Source: a virus
Length of the DNA: 55,101 bases
Direction: 5' to 3' (one strand)
Virus record (IMG/VR): IMGVR_UViG_3300029448_000053
Coordinates: 1-55,101 of that record
Under the pieces are notes generated by a model. It saw only the letters and a program-made list of their open reading frames with translations, was not told the origin of the DNA and made no database searches. Each line of letters starts with the position of its first letter. Within the stretch, counting starts at the first letter, position 1. Positions 23,261 through 30,686 of the stretch are shown piece after piece. A program made the translations under genes and the position numbers.

Positions 23261-23433
23261 GAACAGCAATGGATGAATTGAAAGAAACGATAGACGAAAA
23301 GTTCGATGAACTCTCACACATGCTCATCGAGGACTACCCGACCGGATATGCAAAAGCAACCACAGGCGAGAAAATGTCTTGGTTCGATGGTTATGTAGCC
23401 GCACTCGAATGGATAATGGGGATGATTGAATGA
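23257..23433 (+). CDS. 58-residue unknown protein
   Basis: It begins MRTAMDELKETIDEKFDE, is acidic and helical, and ends WFDGYVAALEWIMGMIE. It is coupled to both neighbours by four-base overlaps. The Trp/Tyr-rich end suggests a small protein-binding surface; no family is recognised. Confidence 0.5.
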   Translation: MRTAMDELKETIDEKFDELSHMLIEDYPTGYAKATTGEKMSWFDGYVAALEWIMGMIE

Positions 23434-23600
23434 GGGATATGAGCATAGATGTAACACCATCACGGAAACAATATGTGCGAATGCTCTATTTCCTTATCAT
23501 ACATTCTACGATTGATGATGACAAGGCATGGGCCGAAGAACAACTGGGCAAACTCGAAGTCTCACAGTTCTTGGTCGGTCGCTTGGAGGCGGTAGTATGA
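23430..23600 (+). CDS. 56-residue unknown protein
   Basis: It begins MRDMSIDVTPSRKQYVRM, followed by a hydrophobic helix (LYFLIIHSTI) too short to be a sure membrane segment and an acidic second helix. It is coupled at both ends. Confidence 0.5.
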   Translation: MRDMSIDVTPSRKQYVRMLYFLIIHSTIDDDKAWAEEQLGKLEVSQFLVGRLEAVV

Positions 23601-23803
23601 GCGTAGCAGTAGATAGCACAGTCTTTGCGGATTGCCCACATTGCCGTAGTGAAAATGACGCAATAGACCTATGGGATGCAAACATTGAGTCATTCGATGG
23701 CGACCAAGTAACAATGCGAGCCGAGGTATCATGCGAGACATGCGGTGAGTCATACAGCGTCATATGGTATTCAACCATTCACAGCACGGAGGTGGAGGAA
23801 TGA
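23597..23803 (+). CDS. 68-residue zinc-ribbon protein
   Basis: CPHC near residue 13 and CETC near residue 47 are separated by a beta-rich stretch, the typical two-knuckle zinc ribbon. The rest is acidic. Small ribbons of this type often act as transcription or replication adaptors. It is coupled to neighbours by ATGA on each side. Confidence 0.6.
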   Translation: MSVAVDSTVFADCPHCRSENDAIDLWDANIESFDGDQVTMRAEVSCETCGESYSVIWYSTIHSTEVEE

Positions 23804-25083
23804 GTAAGCACGAGATAGTCGTTGCAGTCGCATCAAAGCCACGTATCGAGAAGTTGCTCGCTCGCCTTGAGAGGGCACATGACATGCGAGGATTGGATTT
23901 CTCGTATGATTTCACGGGCCTGTGGACTCGAAAGCGTCGAGTAGGCCCAAATGCGTTCATACATGAGACTGTGCAAACACTTGAGGTGAACATGGAGGAA
24001 CTCTCCGATGACTGGCAAATGCTATTCAAGACCGAGCCGGTGGATATTAACGCCGATATTCTTGACGGTTCACCTGCGATACGCAAATGGAACCCAATGA
24101 TAAACAGTGAAGACCATGCGATTGAGGCTATTCATGGCGACTTCGAGGACAAGTGCGACCATTGCACATCAGGTCGTCGTGGTCGTCATAGAACATACAC
24201 GCTCCAGCGTCGAGATGACCCTTCGATTACAAAAACGGTAGGCTCATCATGCCTGTATGAATACACGGCCATAGACCCTGCGGATGTCGAAGCATTACTT
24301 CGATTGAAAGGATATGCCGAGGCCGGATATACAGGACCTCGTAATAGACGCACACACCCAAGCATGGGCTTGGGCGACTTTGCACTGCTCGCTGGAGTAT
24401 GGGCATACAACGGATTACATTATCAAAAAGGACTCGGTAGTATGTTCTTCAACCAAGTGATATTTGCCAAGTATCAAGGTAGAGGTAAGCATGACTTAGG
24501 CCATTACAGAAGCGACGACCAAAAGTTTGTTGCCGTGATTAAGGGCGTAGAAGGATTGACTGGTGAAGGTGGATTGCTTGACGGTGATGTCGAGTTCAAT
24601 TTGGCCGTAGTAACTCATGCCAACAACTACATGCTCTACATGCGTGAACTCGCAGGTGTGAACTCGTTTGAGCAAAATGTGCGGAACATAGCCAAAGCAG
24701 GTGTTGTTACCAACAAAACAGCGAACCTCGCAGGGGGAGCGATTGGTGGCTACATCCGTGAGAACAAAAGACGTGCTATGATACACCTTCGAGAAGCACA
24801 GGAACGTAAGCAGTCGAACTCGAAGTGGGTTGGCGAAGTGGGTAAGCGACAATCATTTGGTGAATGCACAGTAGCGTTCACCCGTAGGCTTGAGAATCAG
24901 TGGGGTTCAACCACACTTACACGCTTCACGGATAGCCAAGACAACATACTGGTGTGGTTCCGTAGCGGAGACCATAACGATTTACAGGTGGGGATGAAGG
25001 TGAACCTCGTCGCCACCGTCAAAAAGCATGACTCCTACAAGGAGGCACAGCAAACAACGATTACAAGGGGGAGGATAGAGTGA
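23800..25083 (+). CDS. Zinc-finger and OB-fold-like protein of a phage-conserved family
   Basis: The protein has 427 residues from the ATG at 23800 (MSKHEIVVAVASKPRIEK). The centre has FEDKCDHCTSGRRGRHRTYTL and then VGSSCLYEYT, a Cys pattern I know from large conserved phage and plasmid proteins of unknown role. The last 90 residues (KWVGEVGKRQSFGECTVAF ... TTITRGRIE) read like an OB-fold that binds single-stranded nucleic acid. It is the largest protein of the train, so the small neighbours may serve with it. The function is not known. Confidence 0.6.
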   Translation: MSKHEIVVAVASKPRIEKLLARLERAHDMRGLDFSYDFTGLWTRKRRVGPNAFIHETVQTLEVNMEELSDDWQMLFKTEPVDINADILDGSPAIRKWNPMINSEDHAIEAIHGDFEDKCDHCTSGRRGRHRTYTLQRRDDPSITKTVGSSCLYEYTAIDPADVEALLRLKGYAEAGYTGPRNRRTHPSMGLGDFALLAGVWAYNGLHYQKGLGSMFFNQVIFAKYQGRGKHDLGHYRSDDQKFVAVIKGVEGLTGEGGLLDGDVEFNLAVVTHANNYMLYMRELAGVNSFEQNVRNIAKAGVVTNKTANLAGGAIGGYIRENKRRAMIHLREAQERKQSNSKWVGEVGKRQSFGECTVAFTRRLENQWGSTTLTRFTDSQDNILVWFRSGDHNDLQVGMKVNLVATVKKHDSYKEAQQTTITRGRIE

Positions 25084-25111
25084 TATACCGGCGACCCCTA
25101 ATTGAAACGAA
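25081..25111 (+). promoter_or_regulatory. TATA promoter within the train
   Basis: TGATATACCGGCGACCCC starts at the stop codon of the upstream gene. Initiation about 25 bases on would be at the tiny leader frame ATGGAGGAATTGATTTGA (25112). Confidence 0.45.
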
Positions 25112-25126
25112 AATGGAGGAATTGAT

Positions 25127-25603
25127 TTGAGATACCCAAAAATACCGAAAGACAAGCGAAACGATGTGATTACTATTCACACCGTCGAAACCACCGAGAA
25201 GGTAACAAGTTACTACACAGTAGTAGGATTGAACAAGAAACAAGCGAGGGAGGCCGTTGAAAATGATGGCTACTATGACGCCGATGACAAGTGGGTGAAT
25301 GTGCATTACGATGACGACCACCGAGATTACTCCGGCTCGACAAAGCCCAAAATTAGCGATACAAAGCACTACATACCATGTGTCAACCACAGTGAAGAAA
25401 TGTATAAAACGAGGGAGGGATTTTCCTATCCTTCATACTATAAGTGCACTCAAATTATGGAGATACCCAAGCATGTGCTTGAGGGCCACCGCTATGTTGT
25501 AACCGATAAGGCCGCATGGATTCGACAAAATCCTGTGTGCTATGAATGCCGTAGAAAAATCAAACAGGGCTACACATCGGAGAAGCCGGAGGTGAGTGCA
25601 TGA
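25127..25603 (+). CDS. 158-residue unknown protein with C-terminal Cys pair
   Basis: The start is a TTG at 25127, seven bases after GGAGGAA, and it overlaps the stop of a five-codon leader frame. The protein has a basic N terminus, an acidic centre (YYDADDKWVNVHYDDDHRD) and a later Cys motif (CYECRRKIKQG) that may join Cys residues at PCVNH and KCTQ to bind zinc. No family is recognised. Confidence 0.55.
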   Translation: MRYPKIPKDKRNDVITIHTVETTEKVTSYYTVVGLNKKQAREAVENDGYYDADDKWVNVHYDDDHRDYSGSTKPKISDTKHYIPCVNHSEEMYKTREGFSYPSYYKCTQIMEIPKHVLEGHRYVVTDKAAWIRQNPVCYECRRKIKQGYTSEKPEVSA

Positions 25604-25818
25604 CTACGCATTGGGAATTGCTTAATGTGAAACTTGATACACTACGTGAAACGGCTAAGTGCCGGTGCTTTGCAGTAGCAAAAAAGTTTGACAAGTTGCT
25701 CAAGAATGTAGAGCACGAACCAACCTTTCAGCCTTGTTGCTGGGTGTGTTGCGATTGTAGCATAGACAGACTATTTGACGAGTGGGGCGACGAACTCGAT
25801 GTGGAGGTGAAGGCATGA
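25600..25818 (+). CDS. 72-residue Cys-rich protein
   Basis: A helical start (MTTHWELLNVKLDTLRE) is followed by CRCF and then CCWVCCDC, seven Cys residues in all, suggesting one or two metal sites. The end is acidic. It is coupled by ATGA on both sides. Confidence 0.5.
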   Translation: MTTHWELLNVKLDTLRETAKCRCFAVAKKFDKLLKNVEHEPTFQPCCWVCCDCSIDRLFDEWGDELDVEVKA

Positions 25819-26030
25819 TGTCTACACACGAGATACAGAAAGCCATAGATGAAGCGTGGTTCATAGCCATGTTACTGCATGATGAAATGCACATATCGGG
25901 GCGAGTCAATGAATATACCAAAGACGAACTCGACTGGATGCACGAAGCCGAGGGTGCGTGTCTATGCCACATCAAACAGATGAGCGAACTGCTCGGAGAC
26001 TTCAATCCATTCGGAGGGCGAAAAGCATGA
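25815..26030 (+). CDS. 71-residue unknown protein
   Basis: It begins MMSTHEIQKAIDEAWFIAM and is acidic and helical, with His residues spread along it (LLHDEMHISG) and one CLCH. It could bind metal. It is coupled to both neighbours. Confidence 0.5.
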   Translation: MMSTHEIQKAIDEAWFIAMLLHDEMHISGRVNEYTKDELDWMHEAEGACLCHIKQMSELLGDFNPFGGRKA

Positions 26031-26067
26031 GTAGTCCTACGGACTGGTATGATACCACCGACCAAAA

Positions 26068-26141
26068 CGAATATATAGGTCCGGCCCCCCTAAATGAAAA
26101 CATGGGCCAACAACCAAAACCCAAAACAGGAATGAATAATA
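26068..26141 (+). promoter_or_regulatory. Internal TATA promoter with conserved leader, second copy
   Basis: AATATATAGGTCCGGCCCCCC is followed by AAAACATGGGCCAACAACC and CAGGAATGAATAAT before the ATG at 26142. It matches the leader at 23031-23098 over the GGCCAACAA block. Confidence 0.5.
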
Positions 26142-26533
26142 TGCGAGCAAAAAATGTAAGCGAAAACACAGCGAAGGAGGCATTTAGAATTGCCACCGGA
26201 TTTACCCCCGAACTACCAGCCGTCATCGAGTGGGCGAAACAATGCCTCACCGATTTTGAAATCGAACCGAATGCGGAGTGGCTCGACTTTGAGCGAGTCC
26301 TCGCAGACTATGCCGATACAGAAGCAGGTCGCAACTCATACTACCTCAACGCACTGATTGCCGCCGACGGTGGCATTTGGGTGTCATCTCGACTGGATGA
26401 TTACGGCTTCGGCCACAGCGACCCAAGCGGTGCATTACAGATGGATGAGGTGCTCACAGCCTTTGCCTATGAGGTAACATGTGAGTTGATTCTCGCATTT
26501 GTCAGTATGCTCGATGGGGAGGTGAAAGCATGA
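26142..26533 (+). CDS. 130-residue acidic unknown protein
   Basis: It starts at 26142 (MRAKNVSENTAKEAF) after GGAATGAATAAT. The frame is also open from an ATGA-coupled ATG at 26027, which would add 38 codons spanning the promoter; both forms may be made. The protein is acidic, with a helical centre (WLDFERVLADYADTEAGR) and a hydrophobic C-terminal helix. No family is recognised. Confidence 0.5.
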
Positions 26534-27444
26534 GTGCTACTCGAACCCAACAAAAAGTTGTCCGAGGTGGAGGCACTGTTGAACAATGGCAACTTATGCA
26601 AATCATAGCCGAAGCCCGTCGAGCAGTGAAGACATACACAGGTAGTAATGGCAAAGAATACCCGAACAACAAATACCGAACAATGATTCGAGATGGCAAA
26701 CAGCAAACAGTGCAATACACGAAGAAAGAAATGATGGGCATAGAATACTTGACTACGCTAATAGCACATCAAGGCCGCACCCATTACTCAATTGTAAGAA
26801 CTATAAAAGCACTGAGACACCCATCCGTTGAGGATTTGCTACGGCTTACATACGGCAATCAACCCGTTACAGTAGCCGTTACAGTGTATAACATTCACGA
26901 CGACAAGCATGTTAAGTTGTATCAACACTCCGATGGCCCACTACTCGACAAGGATGGCAACGAAACGAATTACCCTAAGCATGGACAATGGTTGAACTCA
27001 TGGAAAAACCGAGTAGTCTTGACGCCTAAGTGGGCTAAGGACTTTCGCAGTTGGATGGCTCGCAACAAGGTGCTCATGGACACCATCGAGGCCAAGTATG
27101 TGATTAAGCAAAACCATGAATCTCACATACGAGCAAAGTCAAGCCTCAGTCAAGCCGAGATGCACAGGGCGATGAGCATAAAGAAATTAGATGCGTTTGG
27201 CGCCAACTATGATGAATACTGCGAAAAGTGGGAGGCTGAGGAGGCGTGGCTCAAGGCCGCACCGAAGCACATGGGCGTCATTTACCGACGAAATATCAGT
27301 AATAACCCAATGAAGTATAAGTTATCACCGGATGCACAGATGAAACAATTAACCCGTAATTTGGATATGGCTACTAAGGAGGTTACACACTGGCAACAAC
27401 AGGTAGAATCACTGGCACAGATGTTCGGAGATGAGGAGGAGTGA
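26530..27444 (+). CDS. 304-residue unknown helical protein
   Basis: It begins MSATRTQQKVVRGGGTVEQW. It is basic, mostly helical, with a beta-rich segment at about 115-150 (QPVTVAVTVYNIHDDKHVKL) and a C-terminal coiled coil (LTRNLDMATKEVTHWQQQ). The first 70 residues, with NNKYRTMIRDGKQQ, could contact nucleic acid. I do not recognise the family. It is the second largest product of the train and is coupled to genes at both ends. Confidence 0.55.
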   Translation: MSATRTQQKVVRGGGTVEQWQLMQIIAEARRAVKTYTGSNGKEYPNNKYRTMIRDGKQQTVQYTKKEMMGIEYLTTLIAHQGRTHYSIVRTIKALRHPSVEDLLRLTYGNQPVTVAVTVYNIHDDKHVKLYQHSDGPLLDKDGNETNYPKHGQWLNSWKNRVVLTPKWAKDFRSWMARNKVLMDTIEAKYVIKQNHESHIRAKSSLSQAEMHRAMSIKKLDAFGANYDEYCEKWEAEEAWLKAAPKHMGVIYRRNISNNPMKYKLSPDAQMKQLTRNLDMATKEVTHWQQQVESLAQMFGDEEE

Positions 27445-27638
27445 GTAATCGGCCACACGACCAAATACGCACCATGATTGATGATGCCAATGCGCTCAAA
27501 GAAGTATGGTTTGAGAGGATGGCAAACGCTACCTCACGGAGTGAGCGAGCGGAGTCTATACGGAATTACAACGCCCTGCGTGGTGTCGTCAAGGCACTAC
27601 GTTGGGCATACTTCGGTGGAGATACACCACTGAATTGA
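27441..27638 (+). CDS. 65-residue basic helical protein
   Basis: The GTG start at 27441 overlaps the previous stop (GTGA) and follows GAGGAGGA. The product (MSNRPHDQIRTMIDDANALK...) is one or two helices ending in ALRWAYFGGDTPLN. The function is unknown. Confidence 0.5.
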   Translation: MSNRPHDQIRTMIDDANALKEVWFERMANATSRSERAESIRNYNALRGVVKALRWAYFGGDTPLN

Positions 27639-27655
27639 TATAGGAGTGGCCCCTA
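27635..27655 (+). promoter_or_regulatory. TATA promoter within the train
   Basis: TTGATATAGGAGTGGCCCC lies right after a stop codon. The predicted start of RNA, about 25 bases from the box, is near the ATG at 27665, allowing a leaderless form of the next gene. Confidence 0.45.
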
Positions 27656-27904
27656 ATGACAAACATGAACCCTTACAGAATACAGTTCATCAACGGCTAC
27701 ATCGAAGTCGAAGAACGCAAATCGCCCAACGGAACACCCGAAGCCAAGTGCACCCTGCACCCAATGGCACAGACTGCTATGCTCTTTCGAGAGGTAGTGG
27801 CATGGGCAAACGAAAACAATTACACCCACACCAAGTTGCTAATGCGGGGTGGCGACCCTTATGTCGTTGCATGGCAACAAATCTCTACGGAGGAATTAGA
27901 ATGA
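27656..27904 (+). CDS. 82-residue unknown protein
   Basis: It begins MTNMNPYRIQFINGYIEV; the ATG at 27665 is an alternative leaderless start. It has beta strands first (IQFINGYIEVEERKS) and then helices (MLFREVVAWANENNY). It ends in ATGA coupling. No family is recognised. Confidence 0.55.
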   Translation: MTNMNPYRIQFINGYIEVEERKSPNGTPEAKCTLHPMAQTAMLFREVVAWANENNYTHTKLLMRGGDPYVVAWQQISTEELE

Positions 27905-28212
27905 AAAAATATAGTGAATACTTAAACGAGCAATATACCCCGCTTACACGGGATGAAGTAATGAAATTACAGAAGACAGTGAACAACTACTTGGGTCAAA
28001 TGGACCCGAACTGTGAGGCCCAAGACGAGTTACGGCGGATGACTGTTAATCTCAATGTGGCCTTAAGTGAGGTCGCATTCCTACGAGAACAATTGGCGGT
28101 TGCCTACCAATACATAGGGCGACGAGCACCCAACCCAGCACCGACCAAGTATCGTGAGGTCATGCACCATGCGACACGGATTCGGGGCGAGGAACGGGGG
28201 GTGAGCCAATGA
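27901..28212 (+). CDS. 103-residue coiled-coil protein
   Basis: It starts at 27901 (MKKYSEYLNEQYTPLTR) after GGAGGAATTAG. The centre is a helix with heptads (LNVALSEVAFLREQLAVAY) and the tail is basic (HHATRIRGEERGVSQ). A competing longer frame that starts at 27646 runs over the previous gene and is rejected. The function is unknown. Confidence 0.55.
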   Translation: MKKYSEYLNEQYTPLTRDEVMKLQKTVNNYLGQMDPNCEAQDELRRMTVNLNVALSEVAFLREQLAVAYQYIGRRAPNPAPTKYREVMHHATRIRGEERGVSQ

Positions 28213-28943
28213 ACATATTCGCATTATCAACCGACCCCATAAGAGCGGCGCAAATGGTGTGCGACAGACACGCCAGTAAAATGTGCGTCGAGACTGCACA
28301 GATGATGGCTTCGGCCCTGCTTCGCAACGGATTCGAGTCGGAGGACATGCCGCTTACAAGTAAGGGCACACCTTACAAGGGTGGCTACAAGCACCATCCC
28401 TGCACAGTATGGGCTGGCGATAACTGGGCTAATTTTCTATGGCTCGCTCAACATGGGCTGGCACTATGTGATGAGTTCAAAATGCGATACGGCGAAGGGC
28501 GAGTAGAACATGCTTGTCGTAAGCCTATCAATAAAATGCTCAACATGGCCGTGAACCGTAAAGACACAGGCATATACTATCACATGCGAGGCATAACTAC
28601 TACTGGCCCCTTTGGGCATTTGTTAAATCAAGAATGGCCGAAGAAGACTGCCTTCGCTATGGCTATGCCCGACGAGTTCAAGCGTGATGATGGCAAAGAG
28701 GTGCTCGCATACCGAGAATACTACAAGTCAAAGGTGTTCAAGGATGGCTCCCGCCCTACATGGGCAAAGGGGCGAAGTGCACCCGAATGGTGGGAACTTA
28801 GAGTTGGATTTCAACGAATGATGGAGAACCTCACCGAAGGACTTGACGGACTCGTTGCGCAAACCGCCGAAGCGATAGACACGGCACGGGCACGGCGGGC
28901 TTTGGGTTACACATATGTTGGAGGTGATTGGGAAAATGAATAA
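28209..28943 (+). CDS. Conserved phage protein (CDxHxxKM-ETAQM family)
   Basis: The protein has 244 residues. It begins MNIFALSTDPIRAAQMVCDR, and the pattern CDRHASKMCVETAQM, then YKHHPCTVWAG, NFLWLAQHGLALCDEF and YREYYKSK ... PEWW fits a family I know from many phages and large viruses, of unproven function. I have a weak memory of a link to DNA-repair glycosylase folds, but nothing in this sequence proves it. The His and Cys in the first block may be active or metal-binding residues. Confidence 0.6.
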   Translation: MNIFALSTDPIRAAQMVCDRHASKMCVETAQMMASALLRNGFESEDMPLTSKGTPYKGGYKHHPCTVWAGDNWANFLWLAQHGLALCDEFKMRYGEGRVEHACRKPINKMLNMAVNRKDTGIYYHMRGITTTGPFGHLLNQEWPKKTAFAMAMPDEFKRDDGKEVLAYREYYKSKVFKDGSRPTWAKGRSAPEWWELRVGFQRMMENLTEGLDGLVAQTAEAIDTARARRALGYTYVGGDWENE

Positions 28944-29136
28944 TAATGCTGGATATGCCGAATACCACGAGATTACACAGGCTCTCACTACAACGACAGA
29001 CATAGCCCTCGATGCGATAAAAATTATCCGTATGCTTGGGCATGATGAACTCGCAAACACATTAACAAAGAGGCTATTGATAGCACAGAAAAATATATAT
29101 GGGGGCAACCCCCCAATACAAAATGGAGGCAACTGA
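28936..29136 (+). CDS. 66-residue protein with NAGYAEYHE start
   Basis: It starts at 28936 (MNNNAGYAEYHEITQ) behind GGAGGTGATTGGGAAA. The first residues are shared with the gene at 29344 through a 29-base exact repeat. The rest is helical (ALDAIKIIRMLGHDELANTL). The end of the gene contains the TATA box for the next gene. Confidence 0.5.
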   Translation: MNNNAGYAEYHEITQALTTTTDIALDAIKIIRMLGHDELANTLTKRLLIAQKNIYGGNPPIQNGGN

Positions 29137-29138
29137 AA
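29090..29138 (+). promoter_or_regulatory. TATA promoter and leader
   Basis: AAATATATATGGGGGCAACC is followed by ATGGAGGCAACTGAAA and an ATG. The end ACTGAAAATG equals that of the 23031 leader. Confidence 0.45.
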
Positions 29139-29351
29139 ATGAATATAGAACTTTTAGAAGCGGCGAAGGACTTACTACGGTGGGTTTTGATTAAGAACGA
29201 AGGAACGCTACCACTACCCTTATTGGATGCACAGCATGTCATTATGGAGGAACAGCGAGAACAGGACCTTGAGGACCTGCGACATAGCGAGAGGGCGAGT
29301 TTTCACTCGAACCTCATGTATGTCCTATACGGAGATGAACCACATGAGTAA
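29139..29351 (+). CDS. 70-residue acidic protein
   Basis: It begins MNIELLEAAKDLLRWVL and contains HVIMEEQREQDLEDL. A similar HVVMEE block with a similar DNA sequence occurs in the next gene, so the two share a segment. It is mostly helical with unknown function. Confidence 0.5.
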   Translation: MNIELLEAAKDLLRWVLIKNEGTLPLPLLDAQHVIMEEQREQDLEDLRHSERASFHSNLMYVLYGDEPHE

Positions 29352-29553
29352 TGCTGGATATGCCGAATACCACGAGACAACGGTGCACGCAGTCCTTGAC
29401 GAATACATGACGAAGGAGGCCGCAATAGAGGCACTCATGGAATACTTTCGCAAAGCGGATAAGCATGTCGTTATGGAGGAATTGGCCGAGTGGGTGTATG
29501 CCGACGAAGAATGTAGCATAGTAGACCTTCGGGGGTGGATTAAGTATGAATGA
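29344..29553 (+). CDS. 69-residue protein sharing parts with two neighbours
   Basis: It begins MSNAGYAEYHETTVHAVL. Its first nine codons repeat the gene at 28936 and its HVVMEE block repeats the gene at 29139, so it looks like a recombined copy. It is acidic and helical and ends DLRGWIKYE. Confidence 0.5.
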   Translation: MSNAGYAEYHETTVHAVLDEYMTKEAAIEALMEYFRKADKHVVMEELAEWVYADEECSIVDLRGWIKYE

Positions 29554-29713
29554 AGGCCGAAGAGTATGCAACAATCCATACTGCGAATCCACACCTAATT
29601 GGTTTGGCAACTTCGCACTGTGCACCAAGTGCCTGTATGAAGCGGCGAATGTGTTTGTTATGAACAAGTTGCTCGAAAAGACTCTTAGTGGACTCAAGGA
29701 GGGGAGTGAATGA
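29546..29713 (+). CDS. 55-residue zinc-finger protein
   Basis: It begins MNEGRRVCNNPYCESTPNWF and continues to CTKC, giving Cys-x4-Cys and Cys-x2-Cys knuckles. The second half is a helix. It is coupled to the next gene by ATGA. Confidence 0.55.
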   Translation: MNEGRRVCNNPYCESTPNWFGNFALCTKCLYEAANVFVMNKLLEKTLSGLKEGSE

Positions 29714-29970
29714 TACCATACACAGAATACCTGCTCACGGTAGATGACATGAAAGTGAGCGACATGCTATGGACTGCGCCCGACAAAGAACCACAGGCGG
29801 TAGCGAAGTATGCCGCTAAAATGAAAAGACTCTCCGAGCATAACTTGAGGTTGATGAAAGCCGAGTATGTGCGAAAGAAGACTCAATATCAACGTCAAGT
29901 GAAGAATGCTACCTACTGGGGCATGGCTTTAGATTTGGCTAAAGAAGACTTGAAGGGGGGCTTACAATGA
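29710..29970 (+). CDS. 86-residue basic helical protein
   Basis: It begins MIPYTEYLLTVDDMKVSDM. The central region is a basic coiled coil (AAKMKRLSEHNLRLMKAEYV). It is coupled at both ends. The function is unknown. Confidence 0.5.
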   Translation: MIPYTEYLLTVDDMKVSDMLWTAPDKEPQAVAKYAAKMKRLSEHNLRLMKAEYVRKKTQYQRQVKNATYWGMALDLAKEDLKGGLQ

Positions 29971-30239
29971 TTGGTGCATACACCGACAGGAAAAATAGAC
30001 GCTCAACATTTGCCATAGGTATGTGCGAAACATGCGGGATTGGTGGAAAAATACAGGGTAGCGTTGTCAAAGACTCCAAAGAAAAGGCAATGTTTATACT
30101 TAGTCGAGCAGTGCCTTTATTGTTCGAGAAACAGGATATAACGGGTCGTCGGTATGACCGACTTTGCGGCCCCTGTATCGAGCGCATCGAGTTAATCGAA
30201 GCGAAGCGAGCAGGTGAAAAAGAGGTGCCTAATCAATAA
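29967..30239 (+). CDS. 90-residue zinc-ribbon protein, last gene of the train
   Basis: It begins MIGAYTDRKNRRSTFAIG, then CETCG near residue 20 and CGPC near residue 67, a zinc ribbon with a helical insert. The tail is basic. It ends four bases before the next promoter, closing the operon. Confidence 0.6.
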   Translation: MIGAYTDRKNRRSTFAIGMCETCGIGGKIQGSVVKDSKEKAMFILSRAVPLLFEKQDITGRRYDRLCGPCIERIELIEAKRAGEKEVPNQ

Positions 30240-30241
30240 GG

Positions 30242-30254
30242 CTATATAGTGGCG
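30242..30254 (+). promoter_or_regulatory. Promoter of the TTATATAGTGGCG family (CTATATAGTGGCG)
   Basis: CTATATAGTGGCG lies 157 bases before the ATG at 30399. It is the only member of this family with a long leader. Confidence 0.6.
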
Positions 30255-30280
30255 TGAACAAAGAGTAAATTACAACACGG

Positions 30281-30398
30281 GGTGGGCTTCGGCCCTCATC
30301 AACCCACGTAATGTGGCGTTGCCTCCGTTTTAGTTGCTCTTGGTTTCTCCTGTAATGGTCGAACCCACCCCACCTTGAGCAACACGGAGATGAATAAT
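30281..30398 (+). promoter_or_regulatory. Structured leader that can hide its ribosome-binding site
   Basis: The leader holds GGGC-TTCG-GCCC, CCAC-GTAAT-GTGG and a long stem: CTCCG (30323-30327) with CGGAG (30385-30389) and GTTGCTC (30333-30339) with GAGCAAC (30377-30383). The GGAG of the last part is the ribosome site of the gene at 30399, so folding would block translation. A riboswitch, protein-binding leader or temperature-sensing leader is possible. Confidence 0.55.
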
Positions 30399-30686
30399 AT
30401 GAGTAATACATACATTTTAGCGGATAGCGTAGCCCGACTACTGATAGCAAACCCCGAAGGCTTGTCATCATATGAGATTTTTAATCACTTGGCCGACAGC
30501 GACCTTAACAGGCGTTGGTTGCCCACTCGCAATTCTATCGGCCCAAAGTTAAGGGCCATCGGCGGTCTTGAAAAGGCCGGTAAAAGCACAGCATATACAA
30601 CCATTAGCACTCGAAGCGTGGTTGTATGGAAAATAAACATGGAGGATTATATCAAATGGAGGGGTGCGGATGTTATCGGTAATTGA
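30399..30686 (+). CDS. Small winged-helix-like protein
   Basis: The protein has 95 residues from the ATG at 30399 in GGAGATGAATAATATG. The core (ARLLIANPEGLSSYEIFNHLADSD) followed by WLPTRNSIGPKLRAIGG fits a winged-helix domain with a recognition helix. It is controlled by the structured leader, so it may regulate itself or replication genes downstream. It overlaps the next gene by 17 bases. Confidence 0.55.
   Translation: MSNTYILADSVARLLIANPEGLSSYEIFNHLADSDLNRRWLPTRNSIGPKLRAIGGLEKAGKSTAYTTISTRSVVVWKINMEDYIKWRGADVIGN

Noticed and set aside
27646-28212. 188-codon frame starting at 27646
   Set aside because: Its first half overlaps the well-supported gene at 27656-27904 in another frame; the real start is the coupled ATG at 27901.
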